Assembly: GCA_024639415.1 (NCBI GenBank) | Contig: JAHEIK010000006.1 | Location: 1-23,006 of the forward strand | DNA length: 23,006 nucleotides | Direction: 5' to 3' | Source of the DNA: Planctomycetota bacterium | GTDB taxonomy: Bacteria; Planctomycetota; PLA2; JAEUHO01 | Shown here: positions 1 through 6,243 of the stretch, in pieces | How positions within the stretch are numbered: position 1 is the first letter of the stretch | How the letters are laid out: every line of letters starts with the position of its first letter | Notes under the pieces: generated by a model | The model's input: the letters and a program-made list of their open reading frames with translations, nothing else | Database searches by the model: none | What the model was told of the DNA's origin: nothing | Program-made: the position numbers and the translations under genes

Positions 1-1
1 G

Positions 2-349
2 CTGGAGGAGTTCGTGCGCCTGTGCGTCGGCGTGGTCGCGGGTGGCGGCAGGCTCGACCTGCTCGAGGTAGGCCCGGGCCGCGGCCTCTTGAGCGCCGCC
101 GACGACCTCCCGGACGAGCTTGCCCGCAACCTTGCCGGCCTCGCGGACTTCGACATCACGCCGCGCCCCGTCTCCCCCTCCGACCTACGTGACCTGCTGC
201 GCTCCTGCGACCACGTGCTGCGCCTCGCGAGCCCCGCTCGTAGTGGCTCGCCCGAACTCCTCATCCTCTCCAACGCCTTCCTCGAGGGTTCGGAGCCTGA
301 CGTAATCGCGCAACAGGTCGGCGCGGCGGGTCAGGTGATCCGCACGTGA
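2..349 (+). CDS. 3' end of an unrecognised protein (partial)
   Basis: An open frame enters from the left edge and ends at a TGA at 347-349. A GTG at 14-16 could be a start, but the frame is open upstream of it and no ribosome binding site is visible, so the gene most likely begins outside the window. About 115 residues are visible. They include a Leu/Asp-rich stretch, DLRDLLRSCDHVLRLASP, and a hydrophobic strand ELLILSNAFLEG near the C-terminus. The piece DLLEVGPGRGLL superficially resembles a methyltransferase glycine loop, but the expected downstream motifs are absent, so I do not assign that family. There are no signal peptide, membrane segments or cysteine clusters. Function unknown. Confidence 0.6.
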   Translation: MEEFVRLCVGVVAGGGRLDLLEVGPGRGLLSAADDLPDELARNLAGLADFDITPRPVSPSDLRDLLRSCDHVLRLASPARSGSPELLILSNAFLEGSEPDVIAQQVGAAGQVIRT

Positions 350-408
350 TGTCGACGCACCTTCCCACCGCGTTTGGGTGCGTGGGGTCGAGGCGGCGCT
401 AGGAGGCG

Positions 409-442
409 CGAGACGTGGCGTGGTCTGTCCACGCGAGTCTCG
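409..442. other. Composite stem-loop
   Basis: CGAGAC (409-414) pairs with GTCTCG (437-442), and inside it GCGTGG (418-423) pairs with CCACGC (429-434) around a 5-nt loop. The internal loop is GTG opposite GA. There is no T-tract on either side, so it is not an obvious intrinsic terminator. Confidence 0.45.
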
Positions 443-488
443 TGACGACACCGCGCCGACCGACATCCACGCGCCCAAAAACAAAGGT

Positions 489-522
489 GGCCCCATCGAG
501 CCAAGGGATGCTCGATGGGGCC
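489..522 (-). terminator. Perfect 12-bp hairpin with a T-tract on the minus strand
   Basis: GGCCCCATCGAG (489-500) and CTCGATGGGGCC (511-522) are exact reverse complements around a 10-nt loop. Read on the minus strand, the stem is followed by ACCTTTGTTTTTGGG, a T-rich tract typical of an intrinsic terminator. Read on the plus strand there is no T-tract. No minus-strand protein gene lies upstream of it (towards 843), so it would end an unannotated transcript. It could instead serve the plus-strand gene ending at 349 as an atypical terminator. Confidence 0.5.
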
Positions 523-849
523 GGAGTCCAAGCCGAGGGGACTTGTGAGATTAGGGATGTGGTGGAAGGTATTGGGTTGACAGGGCAAAACCTCAACTTG
601 GACATCCGACGGCGGATCAACCAACCGCCGGAGCCGACGACTGTCGGCCCGCACCTATCGGCCGCCCTCATCAAGGGTTTGAAGCGCCATCGTGAGACAA
701 ACCGCGTCCAATGATCTGGACGATCCACGTCGCGCGTCTGCACCGTCGGCACGCGCGCCGGGCCCCATTGTCTGGGCTCTCGGGCGCCTCCCTGCAGAGC
801 GTCTCGGATTGCGGCAGCGCTGTCTCGTTCTGCAACGTTCAATGTGGCC

Positions 850-1566
850 ATGGAATCCGAAGAAAAGAAGCGCGCCGTCGTGCTGCTCTCCGGCGGCATG
901 GATTCCGCGACCGCCGCGGCGATCGCGAAGCACGACGGCTGGACGCTCGAGGCGCTCGCCGTCGACTACGGGCAGCGCGCTCGCGCGGAGCTCGACAGTG
1001 CCCGGCAGGTGGCCGGCGCGCTCGGCGCCGCGAGCTTCCGGACGGTCTCGGTGGACCTGCGCGCCCTCGGCGGGAGCGCCCTCACGGACGACATCGACGT
1101 GCCCAAGGACCGCTCGCACGAGCTGATCGGTCGCGGCATCCCGGTCACCTACGTGCCGGCGCGCAACACGGTCTTCCTCGCGCTCGCCCTGGCCGCAGCC
1201 GAGACGTGCGACGCAGGCGCGGTCGTGCTCGGCGTGAACGCGCTCGACTACTCCGGCTACCCCGACTGCCGGCCGGAGTTCCTGAAGGCCTTCGCCCGCG
1301 TCGCCGCCACGGGAACGAAGCAGGGCGCCGAGGGCAAGCCGGTGCAGATCCTGGCGCCGCTGCTGGAGATGAGCAAGGCGGACATCGCCAGGCGGGGATG
1401 TGAGCTCGGCGTGCCGTTCCACCACACGCTCTCGTGCTACGACCCGCTCGAGTGCGAGGACCGCTGGCTGCACTGCGGCCGCTGCGATGCCTGCCGCCTC
1501 CGCTCGAAGGGCTTCCGGGAAGCGGGCGTCGAGGATCCGGCACCCACCCTCAGGCCCGAACCCTAG
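850..1566 (+). CDS. queC: 7-cyano-7-deazaguanine (preQ0) synthase QueC
   Basis: QueC converts 7-carboxy-7-deazaguanine to preQ0 with ATP and ammonia in the cytoplasmic queuosine/7-deazaguanine pathway. The N-terminus carries the PP-loop ATP motif LLSGGMDSATAAAIA (about residues 12-26). The zinc site is complete near the C-terminus: Cys196, Cys209, Cys212 and Cys215 in CYD...HCGRCDAC. The product is 238 residues, normal for the family. I chose ATG 850; a GTG at 844 in frame would add two residues. Neither has a clear Shine-Dalgarno. No queD, queE or queF lies in the window, so the gene stands alone here. Its TAG shares a CTAG with the stop of the convergent gene, leaving no room for a terminator between them. 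Confidence 0.95.
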   Translation: MESEEKKRAVVLLSGGMDSATAAAIAKHDGWTLEALAVDYGQRARAELDSARQVAGALGAASFRTVSVDLRALGGSALTDDIDVPKDRSHELIGRGIPVTYVPARNTVFLALALAAAETCDAGAVVLGVNALDYSGYPDCRPEFLKAFARVAATGTKQGAEGKPVQILAPLLEMSKADIARRGCELGVPFHHTLSCYDPLECEDRWLHCGRCDACRLRSKGFREAGVEDPAPTLRPEP

Positions 1567-2210
1567 TCAGCGCCCTTGCCGCCTGAGTTGCCCTTCTTGC
1601 GCGCGACGCCGATGCAGAAAGCCAGCCCCCCCCACATGAGGGAGGCGCCGAAGAAGGCCATCAGCCAGCCCGAGACGGGGAGTTCCTCGCGGCGCACAGC
1701 GTCGGCCACCAGGGGCCGGATCTCGGCATACCAATCGGACGTAGGCCCCTTCCCATCCGCCGCCTTGGGACGAGCCTTCTGGGCCTTGCCCAACGCGCTC
1801 TGCGCGGCTCGGTAGGCATCCCAGCGCGACTTCCACGAGGACTTGGGGTCACGGACGGCGTCTTCGAGGGCCGCGATCAGCTTCGCCGTCGACGCCTCCA
1901 TCTTGGGTGCGGCCTGGCGCGCCAGGGCCTCGAAGCGCAGTTCCTGACCGTCCTTCGGCAGCGGCTCGTCCAGCCCCTCCTCGCGGGCCTTGCTCTTGCG
2001 CGCCTTGGCCAGCTTCGCCACGGCACCGTGCGCCGCAGCGTACGACTTCCACGTGGCGTCCGTGACCTCGTCCGCAGCCAGAGCGCTCTCGAGCTGATCC
2101 AGCAGCTCGGCAGGCGTCTTCTTCTCCGCCTCGTCCGCGGCGCAGGGCACTGCGGACAGGACCAGGAGGACACAGGCGAGGCAGGCAGCAACCAACCTAG
2201 TCATCGACAT
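1563..2210 (-). CDS. Secreted single-TM protein, probable accessory subunit of the adjacent NSS symporter (MetS-like C-terminus)
   Basis: The protein has 215 residues. Residues 1-25 form a signal peptide (LVAACLACVLLVLSAVPCAA). About 150 helical, Lys/Ala/Glu-rich residues follow, then one membrane segment near the C-terminus (GWLMAFFGASLMWGGLAFCI) and a basic tail, giving an outside-domain, C-in topology. The soluble part is an internal duplication: WKSYAAAHGAVAKLAKARKS (repeat 1) against WDAYRAAQSALGKAQKARPK (repeat 2), each preceded by a matching LLxxLExAL/LIAALEDAV helix. The MWGGL membrane core resembles, from memory, the short MetS subunits encoded beside NSS transporters; that is inference. 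The start overlaps the transporter's end by 14 nt and has GGGAG at 2217-2221, so translation is probably coupled. Confidence 0.75.
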   Translation of the reverse strand: MSMTRLVAACLACVLLVLSAVPCAADEAEKKTPAELLDQLESALAADEVTDATWKSYAAAHGAVAKLAKARKSKAREEGLDEPLPKDGQELRFEALARQAAPKMEASTAKLIAALEDAVRDPKSSWKSRWDAYRAAQSALGKAQKARPKAADGKGPTSDWYAEIRPLVADAVRREELPVSGWLMAFFGASLMWGGLAFCIGVARKKGNSGGKGAD

Positions 2211-3717
2211 CGCCGGCTCCCTTCATGCTCTGCAAGAGGAACGAGACCAGGAAGACCACCACGGCCGGCACCACACCGGCAACGACGAGAGCCAACCTCG
2301 GGTAGTCGCCGTAGCCGTTCTTCAGGAGGTCTAGGAAGGCCAGTACGAGGATCACGATCAGCACGAGGGGCGTGATGAACTTCACGCAGACCCACCAGAA
2401 CGTGCCGATGCTGAGCTCGGAGCGTTCGTTCACGTCGTCCATCAGACGTCTGAGCTTCTTGCTTCCGATCACCCAGCCGACGAGCACGGCTTGCACCAGC
2501 GCCACGACGGTGAGGCCATAGTCCGTCAGGTACTTGTCCGTGATGTCGAGCCAGTACAGCCCGGCCTGGAAGCAGAAGACCAGGCCCATGGCGAAGCCGC
2601 CGACGCACAGGAGCCTCGTAAGCTTCTCGCGGTTCATCTTGAACTTGTCGTGCATCGCCGTGGCGACGGCCTCGACGATCGAGAACGCGCTATCCACACC
2701 CAGCGTCAGCAGCATGACGAAGAAGCCGAGCCCCAGTGCGGCCTGCAGGTGGCCGTTCATCTGGAAGTTCTCGATCGCCGTCGGATAGCTGGTGAACGCG
2801 AGGCTGAACCCGCTCATCTGGATGTCGCCGATGGGCGTGTTCATCGCGACGCCGAGGTAGCCCATCGTGCTGAAGACGGCGAAGCCCGCGAGGAAGCTGA
2901 AGCCGCAGTTGGCGAACGACGTGATGTAGGCGTTGTTGACGACGTCACTGTCCTTGGGGCGGTAGGACGCGTAGGCGATGAGGATGCCCCAGCCAACCGA
3001 TAGCGAGAAGAACACCTGGCCGTACGCGGCGACCCACGTCTGGGGATCGGCGAGCTTGCTCCACTCCGGCGCGAGATAGTAGGAGAGGCCGTCCATCGCA
3101 CCCGGCAGGGTCAGCCCGCGGATGGCGAGGATCAGCAGCAGCACGAGCGGCAGCGGCACCGTGATCATCACGATCTTGCCGACGCGCAGGACCCCCTTCA
3201 CGATCGACAGGTAGACGACGATCCACGTGGCCGCGAGCCCGGCGACGGCCGACCAGACGATGCCACCTGGAGTCAGCGCATCTTCGGAACGCTGGGTCAC
3301 CTCGTTCTTGAAGTACTCCCCGGCTTGGCCGGCCTGCCAGGGCAGGTCGCCGGTGAATATGCCCTGGAAGCACGCGATGCAGTAATCCCACGACCACGCC
3401 AGGATCACGCAGTAGTAGAACGAGATGCCCAGGCCCACCAGCACGGCCCACCAACCAACCCACTCGTACTTCTTGCCCAGGCCCTTGTAGGCCTTCGCAG
3501 CCGAGCCCTGGAAGCGCGAGCCGATGCCGTACTCGACGATCATCAGCGGGATGCCCGCGGTCAGCAGCGCGATGAAGTAGGGGATGAAGAACGCGCCGCC
3601 GCCGTTGTTGAAGCACGTCCCGGGGAAGCGCCAGACGTTGCCGAGACCGATCGCGCTGCCCACGGCGGCCATGATGAATGCCGTGCGGCTGTTCCAGCGT
3701 TCGCGCTGTTCTGCCAT
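2197..3717 (-). CDS. SLC6/NSS-family sodium-dependent symporter
   Basis: This is an inner-membrane Na+-coupled symporter, probably for amino acids or related amines; the substrate cannot be read from sequence. The 506 residues begin with the family signature WNSRTAFIMAAVGSAIGLGN followed by VWRFP, the unwound TM1 region that binds Na+ and substrate. About 12 hydrophobic segments follow (for example LALVVAGVVPAVVVFLVSFL at the C-terminus), with the conserved aromatic stretch SFYYCVILAWSWDY in the TM3 region. ATG 3717 has a near-perfect AGGAGGG at 3723-3729, 5 nt upstream. The end overlaps the start of the secreted single-TM protein downstream, as in metPS-type gene pairs, so the two probably form one transport unit. 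Confidence 0.93.
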   Translation of the reverse strand: MAEQRERWNSRTAFIMAAVGSAIGLGNVWRFPGTCFNNGGGAFFIPYFIALLTAGIPLMIVEYGIGSRFQGSAAKAYKGLGKKYEWVGWWAVLVGLGISFYYCVILAWSWDYCIACFQGIFTGDLPWQAGQAGEYFKNEVTQRSEDALTPGGIVWSAVAGLAATWIVVYLSIVKGVLRVGKIVMITVPLPLVLLLILAIRGLTLPGAMDGLSYYLAPEWSKLADPQTWVAAYGQVFFSLSVGWGILIAYASYRPKDSDVVNNAYITSFANCGFSFLAGFAVFSTMGYLGVAMNTPIGDIQMSGFSLAFTSYPTAIENFQMNGHLQAALGLGFFVMLLTLGVDSAFSIVEAVATAMHDKFKMNREKLTRLLCVGGFAMGLVFCFQAGLYWLDITDKYLTDYGLTVVALVQAVLVGWVIGSKKLRRLMDDVNERSELSIGTFWWVCVKFITPLVLIVILVLAFLDLLKNGYGDYPRLALVVAGVVPAVVVFLVSFLLQSMKGAGDVDD

Positions 3718-3815
3718 GCGGTCCCTCCTGCGTGCTCCCCGAGCGATGCAGGAGTCTACCGATCGGCGCCGTCACGAGCCAGCAGCCAAGAGGAACGCAC
3801 GTGCGAAGCGCGACC

Positions 3816-4322
3816 TCACGCGCCGGGCGCGGTCTCCTGCCCCGGCTCGACGCCCTTCTGCAGGACGACTTCGAGGTCGTCCCAGCCCATGGAGCGCCAG
3901 AAGGCGTGCGCCCCGTCGTTGCCGACCGCGACCGAGAGCCGCACCGTCCCGACGCCCGTCTCGTACAGCAGGTCGAGGAGTCGTCCGGTCAACCGGCGCG
4001 CGACGCCCTGGCGACGACGCGGCGCTGCGACGTAGATGTCAGAGATGCGGCCGACGCGCACGGGAATCTGCCAGCCGTTGCCGGCGGTGACGCTGGCGAT
4101 TGCGAAGCCGGTGATCAGCCGGCCGCCCTCCTCCGCAACGACGATCAAGTGCTTCTCGTCCTGGAGCCAGCGCTGGAACTGCGCCGTCTGATGCTCCTGG
4201 GCGCGCGCATGCAGGGCGAAGCGCGAATCGGTCGCGCTGATCTCCTTCATCATGGCGTTCCAGAGCAGCAGCAGGCTCGGGATGTCGCCGCGGCGCGCGT
4301 TTCGGATCGGGACCCCTTCCAC
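3816..4322 (-). CDS. GNAT-family N-acetyltransferase (second of a tandem pair)
   Basis: A cytoplasmic acyl-CoA-dependent acetyltransferase fold of 168 residues. Motif A is RISDIYVAAPRRRQGVARRL (about residues 92-111), with the pyrophosphate-binding RRRQGVA loop. It is followed by a typical motif B, VRLSVAVGNDGAHAFWRSMG. The start is GTG 4322 with GGAGGAGG at 4331-4338, 8 nt upstream. It begins 21 nt after the stop of the other GNAT gene and is probably co-transcribed with it. The two proteins are similar in length and layout but clearly diverged, which suggests an old duplication. The acceptor substrate is unknown. Confidence 0.85.
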   Translation of the reverse strand: MEGVPIRNARRGDIPSLLLLWNAMMKEISATDSRFALHARAQEHQTAQFQRWLQDEKHLIVVAEEGGRLITGFAIASVTAGNGWQIPVRVGRISDIYVAAPRRRQGVARRLTGRLLDLLYETGVGTVRLSVAVGNDGAHAFWRSMGWDDLEVVLQKGVEPGQETAPGA

Positions 4323-4343
4323 GTCGTCGTCCTCCTCCGTGAC

Positions 4344-4859
4344 TCAGACCGTGTCGAGCCGGCGCTCGAGCACATACTGGAGCGGTTGGTAGCCGGCGCG
4401 CTCGATCCGCGCGACGTCGGCGTTGCCGGCGATGGGCGCTGCGGCCCGCAGGACCTCGGCACCGCGCCCGGTGAGGGCCTCGGTGAGAACGTCGAGCAGC
4501 GCGCCGGCGAGTCCCTTGCCGCGGACGTCCGGCAGGACATAGATCTCGAGGATCTCGCCGACGTGTGTGTGCCGCAGGACGGGCGGCACGGTGCTGAAGA
4601 GGCCCATGGCGTAGCCGACGATCGGGGCGGCCGCGTCGTCCTCCCCCGAGGCCTCGCCCTCCGCCACGATCAGGATGCGGTCGTCCTGTCCCATCCAGAC
4701 GGGCAGCGTCTGCTCGGTGCGGGCACGGGCGTCGGCCAGCAGACGTAGCCGGGGCTCGGCGTGAGCCACCTCGCCGAGGAAGCGCATGCGCAGATCGGCC
4801 AGGGCCTGGAGGTCGCTCCTGCGCGCCGCACGCACCGCGGACCGTGCTTCGGTAGCCAT
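4344..4859 (-). CDS. GNAT-family N-acetyltransferase (first of a tandem pair)
   Basis: The product is 171 residues. A GNAT core is visible as GEILEIYVLPDVRGKGLAGA followed by LLDVLTEAL, where VRGKGLAG is the CoA pyrophosphate loop. A motif-B-like segment, AAPIAGNADVARIERAGYQP, follows. The acidic/Ala insert GEASGEDDAAAP (about residues 87-98) sits in the loop before the central strand. ATG 4859 lies just downstream, in the direction of transcription, of the nested hairpin at 4877-4918, which would form in the 5' leader. Acceptor unknown; small-molecule or protein acetylation are both possible. Confidence 0.85.
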   Translation of the reverse strand: MATEARSAVRAARRSDLQALADLRMRFLGEVAHAEPRLRLLADARARTEQTLPVWMGQDDRILIVAEGEASGEDDAAAPIVGYAMGLFSTVPPVLRHTHVGEILEIYVLPDVRGKGLAGALLDVLTEALTGRGAEVLRAAAPIAGNADVARIERAGYQPLQYVLERRLDTV

Positions 4860-4876
4860 GCCTACACCCTTCGCAT

Positions 4877-4918
4877 CCGAACCCGGCGGCCATCATACGG
4901 CCGCCGCAGCAGGTTCGG
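4877..4918. terminator. Nested perfect hairpin between two minus-strand genes
   Basis: CCGAACC (4877-4883) pairs with GGTTCGG (4912-4918), and inside it GGCGGCC (4885-4891) pairs with GGCCGCC (4899-4905) around a 7-nt loop. It sits between the end of the secreted repeat protein and the start of the first GNAT gene. No T-tract follows, so it may be a terminator lacking a U-run or a structured leader for the GNAT mRNA. Confidence 0.4.
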
Positions 4919-4945
4919 GCGCTGCATCTGTCGGCCGTCGCCCAG

Positions 4946-6154
4946 CTACCGCCGGCGCCCCACGGCCCGCTGGGTCCGCCCGTGGGAGGCGCGGCCGTAG
5001 TGCACGTGGAAGCCGCCGCGCGCCTGGTGATGGCCGAGACCGAGCGGCACAGGACGGAATCCGTACGTCCGCAGGAAGGGCGACGGACTGTAGTAGTAGC
5101 TCTCGAAGCCGCGGCCGGAGCCCGCCACGGGTGTGGTCTCGCGGAGCAGGTCGCGCTCGATCAGCGTGCGCTGGGACCACGCATCCTCGTTGCCCGGATC
5201 GAGGATGAGCACCGCGCGCACGCGCGCACGGGCAGCGCCCCACTGCCCCCGCAGGCGGAAGAGGTCCGCCTGATCGAGGTAGGTTGCGACGAGCAGACGG
5301 CTGAGACGCGCGCCCACCGGCAACAAGTTGCCGAGTTGCTCGGCAGGGGCATCCCGAAGCGCGCGACGTGCATCAAGCAGCGCGGTGGCAGCGACATCCA
5401 GATGGCGCAGGACGCGCTCGTCGGCAAGCAGCGGATCGGCCGCGGCCTCACGCGCGGCAACCGCCTTCGCCTCGAGCGCACGCAGGCGGGCGGCGAGCGG
5501 GTCGTCCCCGGCTGCGCCGGGGGCGGCCACCGCGGGAAGCGAGTCCGCGGCAGGCAGGGCGAGCAGTGCTCGCGCCGCGCGCCGCTGATCGCGCTTGAAG
5601 AGACGCCGTGCAAGTGCGGCGAGCGTCTCCACGCGCAGCCGCTGCCGCGGCGAGAGGAACGGTCCCACCGGACCGCCCTGCAGCGCGGCTGCCAACGCCA
5701 TGGCGCCGTGCGGATCCGCGCCGCCGCGTAACTGCGCCTCGAGTTCGGCCAAGCCGGCGGCGGCCTCGAGGGCAGCGATGCGGGCGAGCCCGGCGTCACG
5801 TGCCTGCTCGAGCGCGGCGTCGAGACGTGCCGCCTCCCGGAAGCGCTGGGCGGCCTCGTGGCGCAGCCCGCGCTCCAGGGCGACCTGCGCGCTGCGCAGG
5901 CGGAGCGCCCCATCCTGCGCGTCGGTGTGGCGATCGAGGAGGCGCAGGAGATCGGAGGCGTCCAGCAGGGCGAAGCGCAGGTCGACCTTGGCCGTGCCGC
6001 CGCCCTTGAAGATGGTGATGCGGATGCGGTCCTCGAGCACGTGCACGGCGTCCACGTCCAGGCTCTTGCCGGAGCGCAGGCGCACGGTCTCGGCGCCTGC
6101 GGCGGAGGCTGCCCACGGGAGCAGGACCGCGGTCAGCAAGACGGTGCGCAACAC
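4946..6154 (-). CDS. Secreted helical-repeat (TPR-like) protein of unknown function
   Basis: From GTG 6154 the protein is 402 residues with a clean signal peptide, LRTVLLTAVLLPWAASAAGA. A longer frame reaches 6256 but would run into ribBA on the other strand and put 34 residues ahead of the signal peptide, so I rejected it. After the signal comes a short beta-rich module, ETVRLRSGKSLDVDAVHVLE then IRITIFKGGGTAKVDL, of the kind seen at the start of many planctomycete exported proteins. A long Ala/Leu/Arg helical region follows (about residues 80-345) with TPR-like helices ending in RAVLILDPGNEDAW. The tail is rich in Tyr, Gly and His (FESYYYSPSPFLRTYGFRP). No catalytic motif is visible. Probably periplasmic. 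Confidence 0.7.
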   Translation of the reverse strand: MLRTVLLTAVLLPWAASAAGAETVRLRSGKSLDVDAVHVLEDRIRITIFKGGGTAKVDLRFALLDASDLLRLLDRHTDAQDGALRLRSAQVALERGLRHEAAQRFREAARLDAALEQARDAGLARIAALEAAAGLAELEAQLRGGADPHGAMALAAALQGGPVGPFLSPRQRLRVETLAALARRLFKRDQRRAARALLALPAADSLPAVAAPGAAGDDPLAARLRALEAKAVAAREAAADPLLADERVLRHLDVAATALLDARRALRDAPAEQLGNLLPVGARLSRLLVATYLDQADLFRLRGQWGAARARVRAVLILDPGNEDAWSQRTLIERDLLRETTPVAGSGRGFESYYYSPSPFLRTYGFRPVPLGLGHHQARGGFHVHYGRASHGRTQRAVGRRR

Positions 6155-6166
6155 GGGACCATGGTA

Positions 6167-6188
6167 GCCCGGCGTAAGCACGCCGGGC
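6167..6188. promoter_or_regulatory. Perfect 9-bp hairpin in the divergent ribBA promoter region
   Basis: GCCCGGCGT (6167-6175) pairs with ACGCCGGGC (6180-6188) around an AAGC tetraloop. A second dyad, CCCCG-TC-CGGGG, follows at 6196-6207. Both lie in the 89 bp between the divergent starts of the secreted protein (6154, -) and ribBA (6244, +). They could be an operator dyad or an attenuator-like structure in the ribBA leader. The gap is too short to hold a canonical FMN riboswitch. Confidence 0.4.
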
Positions 6189-6243
6189 GCCCGCTCCCCG
6201 TCCGGGGAAGGTCGCAAGCCCCCGATCGGCGTATCCTCTCGCC

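Larger units (their letters stand above)
350..843. other. Hairpin-rich intergenic region
   Basis: This stretch of about 490 bp lies between the end of the first gene and queC and has no convincing reading frame. It holds at least five inverted repeats: 355-361/377-383, the composite 409-442, the perfect 12-bp stem 489-522, 611-615/625-629, and the perfect 6-bp stem 633-638/643-648 with a GACT loop. The part around 541-605 is visibly less GC-rich than its surroundings and carries a TTGACA at 577-582, but no good -10 box lies 16-18 nt downstream. I found no match to RNase P RNA, tmRNA, SRP RNA, or a preQ1/preQ0 riboswitch ahead of queC. A structured non-coding RNA is possible. Confidence 0.5.

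Noticed and set aside
2..349. Methyltransferase assignment for the first partial gene from DLLEVGPGRG
   Set aside because: Only the glycine loop resembles the family; the rest lacks the following strands and motifs.
577..605. Sigma-70 promoter at TTGACA on the plus strand
   Set aside because: The -35 is perfect but no hexamer 16-18 nt downstream resembles TATAAT.
720..849. A preQ1/preQ0 riboswitch upstream of queC
   Set aside because: I looked for the H-type pseudoknot and A-rich tail of preQ1-I and found nothing that fits; the region is simply GC-rich.
399..1473. Long minus-strand open frames across the region upstream of queC and over queC itself
   Set aside because: They run antisense to queC or through the hairpin region, lack ribosome sites, are Arg-rich with shadow-frame composition, and match no family.
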